Shown here in pieces: positions 1 to 10,674 of a stretch of DNA of 64,000 nt. Origin of the DNA: Colletotrichum lupini (taxonomy: Eukaryota; Ascomycota; Sordariomycetes; Glomerellales; Glomerellaceae); the NCBI RefSeq assembly GCF_023278565.1, contig NC_064673.1, positions 124,001-188,000 on the forward strand, written 5' to 3'. Within the stretch, counting starts at the first letter, position 1, and every line of letters starts with the position of its first letter. The notes below the pieces were generated by a model, which made no database searches, was not told where the DNA came from, and saw nothing but the letters and a program-made list of their open reading frames with translations. The position numbers were made by a program, and so were the translations under genes.

Positions 1-505
1 CAACACCTAGTCTTGAAGGATTGTCGGATGATTGAGGCTCGAGAAATCGATACGAGTATGACGGATGGTGTGCCGAGGTGAAACTATGCGTGCTCTCAGA
101 GACCGAGTATGTATTGGTAGCGGACCGGTAGTAGAAGCTGTGCATTTCAAAACATTTGATAAGCCAGATGTCAGCGTTAGCATCGTAACTTGTCAGATTC
201 GGCTGCTCTACATCACATTGACGAGGGTTTGGCGGTGAGATCGCTCTGAGGTAGTGGAAAAGGAGGTGTTGAGGGGAGGGAGCAGGTCAAGGCCAGTAAC
301 ATGAGGCTTTGAGGAAATCTAGCCCTGAGTTTACTTTGTAAAATTGTGAGGTTAGTGTAAATGAAGTCTCTTCCTCCAAGATCCCAACCACAGATTTAGC
401 CCGGAGGGGATGAGCGAGTTGAATACTTTGAAAGGACGCCAGGCTGGCTTCGCGAAAAGACCAAGTTTCTTCATCATCGTTACCACAGTGAGCTCAGCGT
501 ACGTC
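1..505. other. Left edge, non-coding
   Basis: I see no gene, RNA or repeat that I can support here. The open frame that starts near 410 runs antisense through the NmrA-like gene and is its shadow. This stretch is the 3' flank of that gene. Confidence 0.5.
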
Positions 506-1435
506 TTATTTGGTCTCTATGGGGCAGCCCTTGAGTCTCCCCCAGTCCTCAATCCCCGTCAAGCAAACCTTCAGCTCCTCCAACACAGGCGCCATATCCA
601 CCTTGAAGGGCTTCTCCTCGGCATCATTGTACCATGTGTAAGCCCTTCTCGTCTCGTCCACGACGACTTCCAATTCCTTACCGGATTGCATCTGAGACTT
701 CAATGCCGCAGCCATTTCCTCAGAAAATTGGTCCACCGTCTGGTTTTCAAACCCAACCTCTCGGCCCCACGCACGGCCCAACTTCTCGGCGAGTTGGGAC
801 AATTTTACCGTCTCCGGGCCACCGACGACTATGTTCCGTCCATCGAGCTCCGCCGGGTCCCGTGCCAAGGCCGCAACCATCAGGAGCGCCAGATTATCGA
901 GAGAAATCCACGACACCTCGAGGTCGGGTTTATGGCAGTAGACTATCCGCCCCTCGTCTCTAAGGCGCGGCAAAGTCCAGCCTTCTAGTAGGTTATCAAG
1001 GAAAACGCCGGGTTGTATCGAAACGAGTGCTACGCCGCTGCCTTTGACCTCCTCCCGCAAAATTCGGCGTGTCTCCCGACGATGCTCCTGAGCTTCAATG
1101 CCGACATTCTTCTCGGGGACGGGGAAGCTCGTGTTGAACACGATGATCTTTAGAGTCGACGACTGCGCAGCGGCCTCGGCCCCAATAGTCCTCGCGGCGG
1201 CATAGAGGAAATCAGCTGGCTGAAAGGAAGGCAAGTTCAACAAGACTGCTTCTGCACCGGACAGAGCAGCACGGACGGCGGACCGGTCGGTGAGCTCTGC
1301 GATACGGGTCTCGACGGGCGGCGAAGTAATGCGGGGTTGCCGGCTCACGGCGATGGGATAGTGGTTTGCCGCCTTGAGAGCTGAGATTTGGGCGATGCCC
1401 TGTCCGCCTGTTGCGCCGAAGACAACCACGCGCAT
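506..1435 (-). CDS. NmrA-like NAD(P)-binding family protein
   Basis: An uninterrupted 309-residue single-exon frame. The N-terminus is a beta strand followed by GATGGQG at residues 7-13, the dinucleotide-binding glycine motif of atypical short-chain dehydrogenases of the NmrA group. The middle holds strand-helix repeats of a Rossmann fold, including an FNTSFPVPE segment where NmrA-like proteins read the ligand, and IQPGVFLDNLLEG at the start of the substrate region. Length is normal for the family (about 300). There is no signal peptide or membrane segment, so it should be cytosolic. Family members are redox sensors that bind nitrogen regulators or act as NAD(P)H-dependent reductases; nothing here decides which. 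The start at 1435 puts the glycine motif directly after the first strand, as expected. Codon use is GC-rich and shows no RIP damage. Confidence 0.88.
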   Translation of the reverse strand: MRVVVFGATGGQGIAQISALKAANHYPIAVSRQPRITSPPVETRIAELTDRSAVRAALSGAEAVLLNLPSFQPADFLYAAARTIGAEAAAQSSTLKIIVFNTSFPVPEKNVGIEAQEHRRETRRILREEVKGSGVALVSIQPGVFLDNLLEGWTLPRLRDEGRIVYCHKPDLEVSWISLDNLALLMVAALARDPAELDGRNIVVGGPETVKLSQLAEKLGRAWGREVGFENQTVDQFSEEMAAALKSQMQSGKELEVVVDETRRAYTWYNDAEEKPFKVDMAPVLEELKVCLTGIEDWGRLKGCPIETK

Positions 1436-2079
1436 GATGTGGATTTGTTCGCTTGTTGCTGAAGAATTGCTGAAGGATTCTTGGGTGCATGAGCCAAGTT
1501 CTCCATCGCCGACAGAACCGAGTTGCGTCGGTTCAATACACCGCGGCCCTAAATGTTACACCAGACTTGCGGTGTCCCCAATATTTTTATTTCTACCTAG
1601 CATAACGCCATCTCTGTATTTTCTTCTATGCGTAATGAACTTATGAGTGAGGAGGTTAGAGTGTTTATATTGTTAGAGGGATACCGGCCACTTGCCAACT
1701 GAAACCGGGAAGGCCTAAGTACCTCTGTAACTGACTGGAAATCGTTCAACCCGAACGGGCAGAATTTCTAGCTGACAGTAATCCTTTTTTGGTCAAGTGC
1801 GTGATTTTATCGCGTGGGCTATGTTACATTGGAACCATCATGCTAAACCAAGTGTGGTTACTCCAAGTTTTCATCTTATCAATCTCCTATCAGTTACCTC
1901 CTGATCACGAGATCCATGATCATGTTCGGTCTAATTATACGGAGTAGTGACTAGGAAATAGAATTACTTGACTTTTCCCATCCTATGGCTTACTAAAGAT
2001 ACACGGTACCTATGTTTAGTTCGCGCCGCCACTCAATGTTTTCTTGAAGGGGCCTTGACATGAGACAGAACATCCATGT
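1436..2079. other. Intergenic region upstream of the NmrA-like gene
   Basis: This is the promoter side of the NmrA-like gene and the left flank of the solo LTR. It is moderately AT-rich. No convincing open frame or RNA gene is visible. Confidence 0.45.
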
Positions 2080-2284
2080 TGTCGGATTGGAAGTCCAATT
2101 CGACCGCGGCATACAGCCGACTGCGCAGGGGCCAATTGGGGGCCCTATTTACGATTATCGTAGCCAGCCCAACCTACGGTTGGAACCTCCTTTTTACACC
2201 TACTACGCAGATATTCATATAGTTCAATTGATCTCTTCGTCAACTACGGTTCGAACCAACTACCCTGTAATAGGGATACCAACA
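2080..2284 (+). mobile_element. Solo LTR of the copia family, not RIP-damaged
   Basis: A 205-bp unit that begins TGTCGGATTGG and ends GGGATACCAACA, so it has TG...CA ends. It is bounded on both sides by the 5-bp direct repeat CATGT (2075-2079 and 2285-2289). No internal element sequence is present, so it is a solo LTR left by LTR-LTR recombination. It differs at one base from the solo LTR at 54157-54361, and it is the clean version of the LTRs that end the degraded elements at 3811-10662, 46773-53621 and 63287 onward. The open frame across it at 2060-2311 is accidental. Confidence 0.93.
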
Positions 2285-3106
2285 CATGTAGAGCCATCCA
2301 AAATCTATTGAGAGTAAGGTCTATGTAGTGATGATCGTTTCCAAGAACATAATTCCTAACTCAAATTCACATGGTGATGTGAGCATGAGAAGATAAAATT
2401 CTGAGTGCATGAAGTAAGAAAATGTCCTTTGGAACCCATCTTCAATTGTTTGGGGTAACTTATTCACTGCCCAACAGCCAGCCGTTGGCATGACAAAATG
2501 CAACACGTTCAAGTTCCAACTCCTGCGGTCTCTGCTTGTACCGACTAATGCCAACGAAGAATGATCCAATGCCATTTCTGGCCATTTAAGGTCATGATCA
2601 AACAGGCGTGAAGTATGAGCCGATTATCTGCTGTAATAGCTGAACAACCATTCTGTCTCTTATTCCGGTTTCCATGATGAAATAGCCGGGATCATGTCGA
2701 GTTTCCTCGAGCCTATACCTCTATTGATTATTCATATGTCTACCTTACTTGGTGCCAGGCCATGTCCGGTGATCAGGCAAAAACACGATCCATGAATCCT
2801 CTAATTTATCCATTTCAAAATCTTGAAAGCGTTCAGTTCTGCCTTATCTCGACATGTTTACAAGCACTTTTGCAGGTTTACTTGTAACGAGAAATATTTG
2901 GTCTGGTTTGAACTGCAAGTATTCAAGCAGTGACTTGCGGGTCTAAAGCTCTACGTTCAAGGTTCAATGATACATTACTCCAGTACTATATCAAATGTGC
3001 ATCAAATGTGCATCAAATTGCGCCAAAATAATCCATCACAGTTCTTTCCAATTTCCAAGAAAAACAAAAAAGAATTGTTCTGCACCACCCCATCATGTAA
3101 TTCTAC
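2285..3106. other. Intergenic region between solo LTR and secreted-protein gene
   Basis: Flank between the solo LTR and the 3' end of the secreted-protein gene. An 84-residue open frame on the minus strand has no recognisable features. A short imperfect direct repeat built on ATCAAATGTGC occurs near 2990-3015. I see no gene. Confidence 0.4.
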
Positions 3107-3810
3107 TCACTTGTGCTGGCCCTCGCCAATGCAGTAGGGAATAGGATAAGTTTTGCTCGTGCAGAGCCGAATGACACCCTTCACCCAAGCCAGCTGGCCA
3201 TAGCCCTGGCTCTCGTACGTGTCCGCCATGAAAGTTGTCTTTGTCGGGTTATCCGTGCACCCCGTAAATAAGTTACCCTGTACGCGACGCACAAAAGGCT
3301 GGCTGACTATGACGCCGTACATGTTCGCCGGGATATCGAATTCGAGGGAGTTTTCCTGAGACGTAGACCAGGACATGTCCAGATTCATGCCCAAAGACAC
3401 GCTGATGATGTCTGAGCCCCCAATGGTAATTTCAGAACCGATGGTGAGCGAATTACTGATTTCGACCCCGTTGGAGACGCTGATGCCAGCGGAGCTACCT
3501 TCCAAGGAGGAAACGACGGGGGAGATGGCAACGTCCCAGTTGAGGAACTCTTCATCTGACATGACTTGGACCTCGGAACTCTGCTGGCAGCCGCGACGGA
3601 TCAGGCCAGGTGTGCTTGTGGCATTGTATGATGTAATTTGTGCGGGTATAGAGGTGGCAGTCTCGAGAGCATCGTAGTCCGTTGCTTTTATGATTTTGGA
3701 GGTGCCGCCGTGGCCAAGGAGAATGATATCGTCGGCAGCTAGCATGCGAGGGCGAGGAGGCGCGGCAATGACCGTAGCTGCCAGACCAAAGACTGCGAAG
3801 AGAGCGGAAG
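3107..3810 (-). pseudogene. Secreted effector-like protein, 3' part of a transposon-split gene
   Basis: From the internal Met at 3745 the frame is open for 212 residues. Upstream of that Met it stays open for 21 more codons (3746-3808), which encode a hydrophobic alanine/valine-rich stretch followed by a proline-rich turn, i.e. most of a secretion signal. The frame then runs straight into the copia element at 3811. The missing first codons lie on the far side, at 10666-10674. The mature part has about four cysteines and is rich in Ser/Thr/Ile beta-strand sequence, with a motif GCQQSSEVQVMSDEEF near its first third. I do not recognise the family; it resembles small secreted proteins of plant-associated fungi. 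The frame downstream of the insertion has no stops, so the break is either recent or has been spared RIP. Confidence 0.8.
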
Positions 3811-4015
3811 TGTCGGATTGGAAGTCTAATTCGACCGCGGCATATAGCCGACTGCGCAGGGGCTAATTAGGGGCCCTATTTACGATTATCGTAGCTAGCC
3901 TAACTTACGGTTAGAACCTCCTTTTTATACTTATTACGTAAATATTTATATAGTTTAATTAATCTCTTCGTTACCTACGGTTCGAACTAACTACCCTATA
4001 ATAGGGATATTAATA
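3811..4015 (+). repeat. 5' LTR of copia copy 1
   Basis: This 205-bp repeat matches the clean solo LTR at 2080-2284 but with C-to-T and G-to-A changes. The first 15 bases are still identical to the solo LTR and damage increases inward. The end has decayed from CCAACA to TTAATA. Confidence 0.93.
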
Positions 4016-5988
4016 CTAATTAATAATTAAACTCTACTATTATAGATTAGTAAGGTATCTCGCTATGTAAAAGAGATAACTTTTTAATACTATATGGGAT
4101 AGGAGATTCGTACTAATTAACCTTATAGAAGTAGATAAAAAAAGGAGGCGATTCTTAAATACCGCACGGAATTAAGTAATTATAGCCCTTTACTACCTAC
4201 GAGAGGTCGACGTTTATTATATTAAACTACGTTAATTAACGGAACTACTTAAGTAACTAGCCTTTTACCGTCGCCCCGAGTAGCTTTTTTATTAAACGAT
4301 TTTTCTATAGCCGGCCCGTGATTAGAAATTAACTAGTTAAATTAGTAAAAGTATAATATAAAAGAGCACCGTGCAATCGAAAAAGGGGATCTCTAAACGT
4401 AGATATTCTTACTTAGTAGCGAAGGTAACCCTATAGGAGTTATTAAGCTAAGAGATTTACGGTATATAAGAAAGTTTACTATTATAAAGATCTTATAGGT
4501 ACGACCTTAAGCCCGCGATCTAAACGACCTCTTTATAGCTCCCTTAACTACCCCCTAAGTATTATTTAGGAATATAATATAAGGGACGGTTTAATAAAAG
4601 AGGAGGGGATTTAGAGGTCCTAATAATATCGAGCTAAGAGTATTACGGATCTCGGAAATTAACTAAGGAAGCTATTTAGAGATTATAGAGAGCACGAGGC
4701 TTAAGAGGCTAGAAATATATAGGATAACGGAAATTAATAACTAATAAAGATCTTAAAACTAATTACTATATTTTTTTATAGTAATATAAACGTCTACCGC
4801 TATTATTATTAAAAAGAACTACTAAAACCTACCCTTTTTTACTAAATAAAAAAGAGGATCTTAGTAAGTACGATAGCTAGTGATTTAAAAAGGTAATAGT
4901 AATTATTAAAAATAATAAAAACGAAAGTAGTAGCGAGATAGCAAGAGGAAGCGGGAATCTCTTAGACCCTAATAAATTCGTTAGGTAGCGAAAGTACGGA
5001 TTTATTATAACCCACGCGCGGATTAAATATATCCCTATTAAAATTAAATACGCTAGCGACCGCTAATATAGGTATAAGCTAGAGCACGACCCTTAGCGAG
5101 TTAAGGTAAAGAAAAAGAGGACAAAACCCGATCCTAAATAGAATCCTAATCCTTTATAAGTAAGTAAATATTAACCTGGACTATTAAGGGACGTAGATAT
5201 ATAGAATTACGGATTAGTTTAATAGCGAGTAAATTAACATAGTATTAATCTATTTAACTAAGGTTTATAAAAAAAAGGGGCTATAGGGGTAACCCCTATT
5301 CTACGAGATTATAAACAACCTTAGTTACTAACTAAATAAATAGTTCGCGAGCATAAGCCTAGGAATTATAAAAGTAGTTAATAAATTCCTTTACGAGCGA
5401 GGGGTATTACTAGCGTAATTATAATTATAAGAGCTATATAAAATACTAATAGCGATAATTATAAAAGAGGAATTCGTACTATAGAACTAGGTATAGGTCG
5501 ATAGAGCGTATAATCGCTTTAACGAATTTAGAAAAAGGGTAAACGACCTAGATTTCCTCCCTATAATTACTAACGGAAATCTATCGTCGCAAAAGGATAT
5601 ACTGGGGCAAAATATAGTACTAGAAGTATAATAATTAATAATTCTACCTATTTCGATCTATAACTCGTTACCGCTACTAATACGAAATTCGGCGCCGATT
5701 AGCTAATAAAAAAGGAGGTAAACGACCCGAAGTTATTAATAATACGTAGCGACGCAGGGTTCGTATATAAATACTAAAAATCTAGTAGCGAATACGAAGT
5801 AAGTTATAGATTTTAAAAAGATCTTTTTAAAAGAGAAATTATACTCTAGGGGGAAGTATAAGGTCTTATAAGAAACCCTAACGATATTTTATAATTACTA
5901 TAAAAAGGTCGGAATTAGGGAATATTAATACTATTTAGTAATTAATATCGTACTCGTAGGTAAAGCCTCTAATTATTATTATAAAGTA

Positions 5989-6192
5989 GTGCGTAATTTC
6001 GATCGAAACGACTTTCTTAATATAATTAACGTAATCCAAAGCCGCTTCGAGACTTATAATAAGAACCTAGAGCTCTTATCTAAGCTACGAGCGATTTTTT
6101 TTATATCTATAGCTAGGATAATAGAGGGTAAATTACGAGTAAAGATCCTTAAAGAGCTTATTAATCGAATCGATAAGCTAGCGAAAACTTAG
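5989..6192 (+). pseudogene. Gag remnant of copia copy 1
   Basis: The longest open stretch left in the element, 67 codons. It encodes a helical segment of the copia gag domain, around FDRNDFLNIINVIQSRFETY. It sits between the 5' LTR and the zinc-knuckle region, where gag belongs. It is bounded by RIP-type stop codons and has no independent start, so it is not a gene in its own right. Confidence 0.6.
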
Positions 6193-9100
6193 CTAAATAA
6201 GGGGATAAACGAGCGGAAAGTCGGATATTTTTATATTATAGTCTAGCGTATATTAGAGATAAAGATTATCCTATACTAAGTACCCGAAGACTACGAGACG
6301 CTCTACTCGAGGCTAAGATCTAGCTTTAATATTAAGGTAAAAATACCGCGCTAAACCTACCTTTAAGTATACGACGGCCCTTATTAATAATATCAAGTCG
6401 ATTAAACGTATAATAAGAAAGGAAAAGAGGCTAAATATAGTAATCGTTAGTAAGGAGGCCTAAATTCGTTAAATAGGTAGAGATTTAACTTATAAGCAGG
6501 GTAATAAAAAAAGTAATACTATATTTATAAAAAGGATAGATATTAGTTAAGTAACTACTCTAAGGAAGAGCGTACTAAATCGTACGAATAGTAAAAAAAG
6601 TCGAGGGTAATAGACGGCAAAACTAGCCCTTATTAGTTAAACTAATTCCTTATTATATATAAGGGCAGATCTGGGGGTATGGAACCTAGTAATAGTAGCT
6701 AAAGTAGCGGCCTAAAATATATACCCCTTATAAAAAATTCAGAAGATAAGGAAGATCTTACCCCTTATATTAACGAATTAGATTACGACGAAATTAACGA
6801 TATTAACTACTCTTTTTTCGCCCCGTTAGCCTCTAGAGGATATACGAGGCTAAACGAATAAAAGGTAGCAGAAGCTCTTAATAAGTAGGCTTTTATTTAT
6901 AAATAATAAGAGAAGGTCCCTTAGATAACAGATACGAAGGTAGCTAAAAGGGCGAATTTAATAGGGCCAAAGCCTATTCTCTTAACGATTAAAGAGAAGA
7001 CGCTATCTTTTTTAATATTTAAAAAAAAAGAATATAATACTAAGTAAATCTAGGGGTAGCTAGAGGGGTCCTTTTTATACTATTTAGATCTTTTAAATAC
7101 TAAGCTCGTATAGGTATTCTACGCAAGTAAAAAGTACGGCTTAGATAATTTCTATAGGATTATCCTAAACACTAGGGTATTATAATAGTTAACTAGAGGA
7201 AAAGGGTAATTTTAAGTACTATAGAAGATCGTACTAATAACGCTTAATACGTCGACGGCGGGTATTATAAGGATTAGTTTTAGCCTAAGTAAGGAAATCG
7301 TTACCCTAGGTATAATAGAAATAGAGACGTACTTCGGAACGATAACTTTCTATATTTTACCTATTAATACCCCATTTCTCCTATATCTAAAAGACATAGA
7401 TCGACTAGGCATTATATTCGATAATACGAGGAATAGAATCTCTAGTAATAAGCACTTCGAGGTAGTCGAACGATAATAGGGGTATGCGTTTATAAAGCTT
7501 ATTAACGATATAAAGTCGATTAATTACCTAACGGAAAGTAAGCTTAGAAGATTATACTAGAGATTTAGGCACCCGTCGGTTACGAGGCTATATAACCTCC
7601 TAAAGTAATTAAATAATAATAATATCGAAATAGGGGCGCTAAAGTAGTTAACGAAAGTATACTACTAATACTAAATAAATACGCAGAGCCCACGTAAATT
7701 TAAGTTTAAATTACGTAATAAGCTTAACTTTAACTAGGAAATCGTCGTCGATATCTTCTACTTAAATAGTCGGCTAGTACTATATATAATCGACGTAGTT
7801 ATATCTTTTTAAATAAGGTAATTCCTTTAGGATTTATAAGTAAAAATAGTATGGGTAGTACTACGAAAAAGCTAGATCGATATATACTAAGGACCGCTAA
7901 ATAGTATTAAAACCGACGCCGGTATTAGTTTTAAGTCAGTAGAATTTAGGGATAATACGACGGCCTACGGTATATAGCTAAAAGTCGTACTCGTTAAAAC
8001 GCACTATAATACTAAAAAGGTAGAAAGGGCATACTAGTAGTTAAAAAGGGCGTTTAGAATTATTAAAGAGGAAAATCCGGATTTTACTAACGACGAATAC
8101 CTCTAGATAGTACTTAAATACTATAACAATACTATAGGGCCTAACGGACTTATATTAATACTATTAGTATTTAGAGTATATTTAAGAACGACCTTAGCCT
8201 CGCTACCGTCGCTAGGTATAAGCTAACGAGCCTAAGTAGTTAAAAAAGTAATACGGGTACTACGCGAGGTAAGTATAAAAAAGTAAGTTAACGAGGTAAT
8301 TACTGCGCGCAATAGGCCCGATATAGGGGATAATCTAAATATATTACTAAATTCGGATATATAAATATAGCGCGAAATTACTTAATAGTAGACTAGGCTA
8401 TATAAGTTAATTTCTATCGACGAGCGCTCTTATATAGTTATAAGAGATCGCGACTAACTACTCGAAGTCTTAATTATAGTAGTTAGACCGTACTATATAG
8501 ATCCTAACGAGGTAATTCCTAACCTATAAGAAAAAGAAGAGCTAGAGGAAACTATATAACCCGCGGTAGAGGTATAAGAAATTATCCTTAACGAAATTGT
8601 CGTAGTAGTACTAATAGACGACGAGGAAGAGGATATTACTAAAAGGGTACTAATACTACTAGTAAGACGTTATAAAAGACTACGATAGTAAGCCCTAATA
8701 TAGTAATTTATTACTAGCGACGAGGTAATTAACACCTTTTATATAATAAAAGAGAAAGCCGATTTTAAGCTAGTAGTTAAACTACGTAAAGAAGGCGTAA
8801 TTATAATTACTAAAAAGCCGTATAAAGGATTAGATCTTATCGAAGTAGATACTCTTTACGATCGAGGGGTCTATCGATTTATCTTATACGACTTAGAAAA
8901 ATATATAAACCTCTATATATTTAAATTATAAATAGTTCGTAAGATTAAAGGGAAAGAAATACCCTAGCCGTACGAGAAGTCTAGATACGTAATTTAGGAA
9001 TATAGTAACGTTAAAAAGGCGACGCTACTTATATAATCGCCTACTATATAGCGCTATAGCTAACGATTAATAATAGTACTAATAGTATTACTATAGAAAA

Positions 9101-10457
9101 AGGGATACGAGATTTAGAGCCGTGATATTACCTAGGCCTATACCTAATCGGCTATAGGGCTCATAAGGAAAATCCTGGCCCATTTACCGAAGGAAATAGC
9201 TAATAAGTACTTAGAAAGTACGATTATTAAAGTACTTAAGCTACTATATAGGCTCGCAGAATTAGGTACTTATTAATAGGCTACTTACTACGATTTTTAT
9301 ATTAATTAACTATTAATAATTACCTCTATATACGACCCGTGCTTACTAATTACGGAGTATAAAGGCAACTAATTTAAGATCGTTAGAATATAGACCGATA
9401 ATATATTAGGCCTATTTAATATTAACTTTATAAAAAAGGAGGATAAGGAGCTTTAGAAAGCGGGCTTCGTAGCGAAGCTAAAAAAGGTCCTTATAATAAA
9501 TACCCCCCTAGTATTTAATAGCGGGATTTTTATAATTAAAAAGGAAACCGTCGTTTTTTAATAAAAAGGGTAGGGCGAGAAGATTAACCTCGTCGATCTA
9601 AACGTAACTAACGTTAAGAAGTAATATAAAACTAAGCTTATACGAGGGGTATATATTATAAGTATTTATTAGCCCGAGGCGACTTTTAACTATATTAAGG
9701 TAGCGTAGGCTATAAATCTAACTAAACGAGACGTCGAGGTACTTAATAAGTAGCTTAAGTAATAATAAACGAATTTCGATCGAGGTCTCGTTTACTACCC
9801 GATCGACTTTATAACTAGTAAGCTCTACGTCTTCGTTAATAGGTTATTTATGAATAATAACGACCTTACTTCGTAATTAGGGTATATTATTATCCTAGCT
9901 AACGAGAGTATAAGTAAGAGCGAATTTATTATATATAGTAATATAATCTATTACTCGTTAACTAAAAATAAGTGGGTAATAAGAAGTATATTAGCGTTAG
10001 AGATTTATAATATAGTTAACGGCGTTAACCTCTCCTATGCGATTTTAATAACGCTAAAGAAAATTACTAATCGAATTAGCCTTTTACCTATTCTAACGGT
10101 TATTTATATAAATTCTTACTCGCTATACGAATACCTCGTTAAATTAAGAACGATAAAGGAAAAGAGGCTTATAATCGATATTATAGCCCTTAGGTAATCG
10201 TATAAAAAGCACAAGATACTCGAGATCTGTTAGATTAATAATAAAAATAACCTCGTAAACGCTTTTATAAAAGTAGTACTAAATAAGGGATTAGAGTAAT
10301 TCGTAGGTAATAGAAAAGTTATTATACGAATAGAGGAATAGGCTATATAAAAAGAGTAAAGAAAAAGGGGAAAAAGAGACGACTTAGTAAACGGGCCCGA
10401 GGTCGAATTATATTTCTAACCGTAGTAGTTAAATCGATAAAAAAAAGAGAAAGTTAG

Positions 10458-10662
10458 TATCGGATTAGAAGTTTAATTCGACCGCGGTATATAGCCGACT
10501 ACGTAGGGGCTAATTAGGGGCCCTATTTACGATTATTATAGCTAGCCTAATCTATAGTTAGAACCTCCTTTTTATACTTACTACGTAGATATTTATATAG
10601 TTTAATTAATCTCTTCGTTACTTACGGTTCGAACTAACTACCTTATAATAGGGATACTAACA
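10458..10662 (+). repeat. 3' LTR of copia copy 1
   Basis: A 205-bp repeat partner of 3811-4015. It starts TATCGG (RIP form of TGTCGG) and ends ACTAACA. It is more heavily RIP-mutated than the 5' LTR of the same element. An A/G-rich polypurine tract precedes it at about 10438-10455. Confidence 0.93.
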
Positions 10663-10674
10663 AGAAGAGATCAT
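10663..10674 (-). pseudogene. Start codon and first codons of the split secreted-protein gene
   Basis: Immediately beyond the 3' LTR and the 5-bp target duplication, the minus strand reads an ATG at 10674-10672 followed by an Ile codon and a Ser codon (10671-10666). It then enters the duplicated target bases. With the element and one target copy discounted, the frame is in register with the 21 signal-peptide codons at 3746-3808. The ATG lies about 6.9 kb from the rest of its gene, and its promoter now reads into the LTR. The predicted undamaged product would be about 236 residues with a normal N-terminal signal peptide. Confidence 0.78.

Larger units (their letters stand above)
3811..10662 (+). 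mobile_element. Full-length Ty1/copia retrotransposon, RIP-degraded (copy 1)
   Basis: A 6,852-bp element with two 205-bp LTRs (3811-4015, 10458-10662). The flanking 5-mers are GGAAG (3806-3810) and AGAAG (10663-10667), a target duplication with one G-to-A change. A purine tract lies just before the 3' LTR. The interior is full of TA and stop codons, yet pol modules can be read in copia order on the plus strand: a gag remnant (5.9-6.2 kb), a CX2C-type zinc knuckle (about 6.52-6.58 kb), a protease DTG decayed to NTR (about 7.15 kb), a GAG-pre-integrase with RHPSVTRLYNLL (about 7.57 kb), integrase (7.7-8.25 kb), RT with YDPCLL and a TDD active site (9.33-9.42 kb), and RNase H (9.85-10.37 kb). 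It is non-functional. It was inserted into the secreted-protein gene. Confidence 0.95.

Noticed and set aside
63..505. Possible upstream exon for a gene at the window edge
   Set aside because: No splice-consistent coding frame could be followed.
410..988. Plus-strand open frame of 192 codons
   Set aside because: Antisense to the NmrA-like gene, no domain, and the NmrA frame is clearly the coding one.
2262..2276. Homing-endonuclease-like site in the LTR (CCCTGTAATAGGGAT)
   Set aside because: It only resembles the I-SceI recognition sequence; the order of bases differs and no endonuclease gene is nearby.
2060..2311. 83-codon open frame at the left solo LTR
   Set aside because: It is the translation of an LTR with its flanks; the same peptide appears from the LTR at 54157, so it reflects the repeat, not a gene.
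4016..10457. Short open stretches in the AT-rich blocks as candidate orphan genes
   Set aside because: They are bounded by RIP-type stops and line up with decayed retrotransposon domains.
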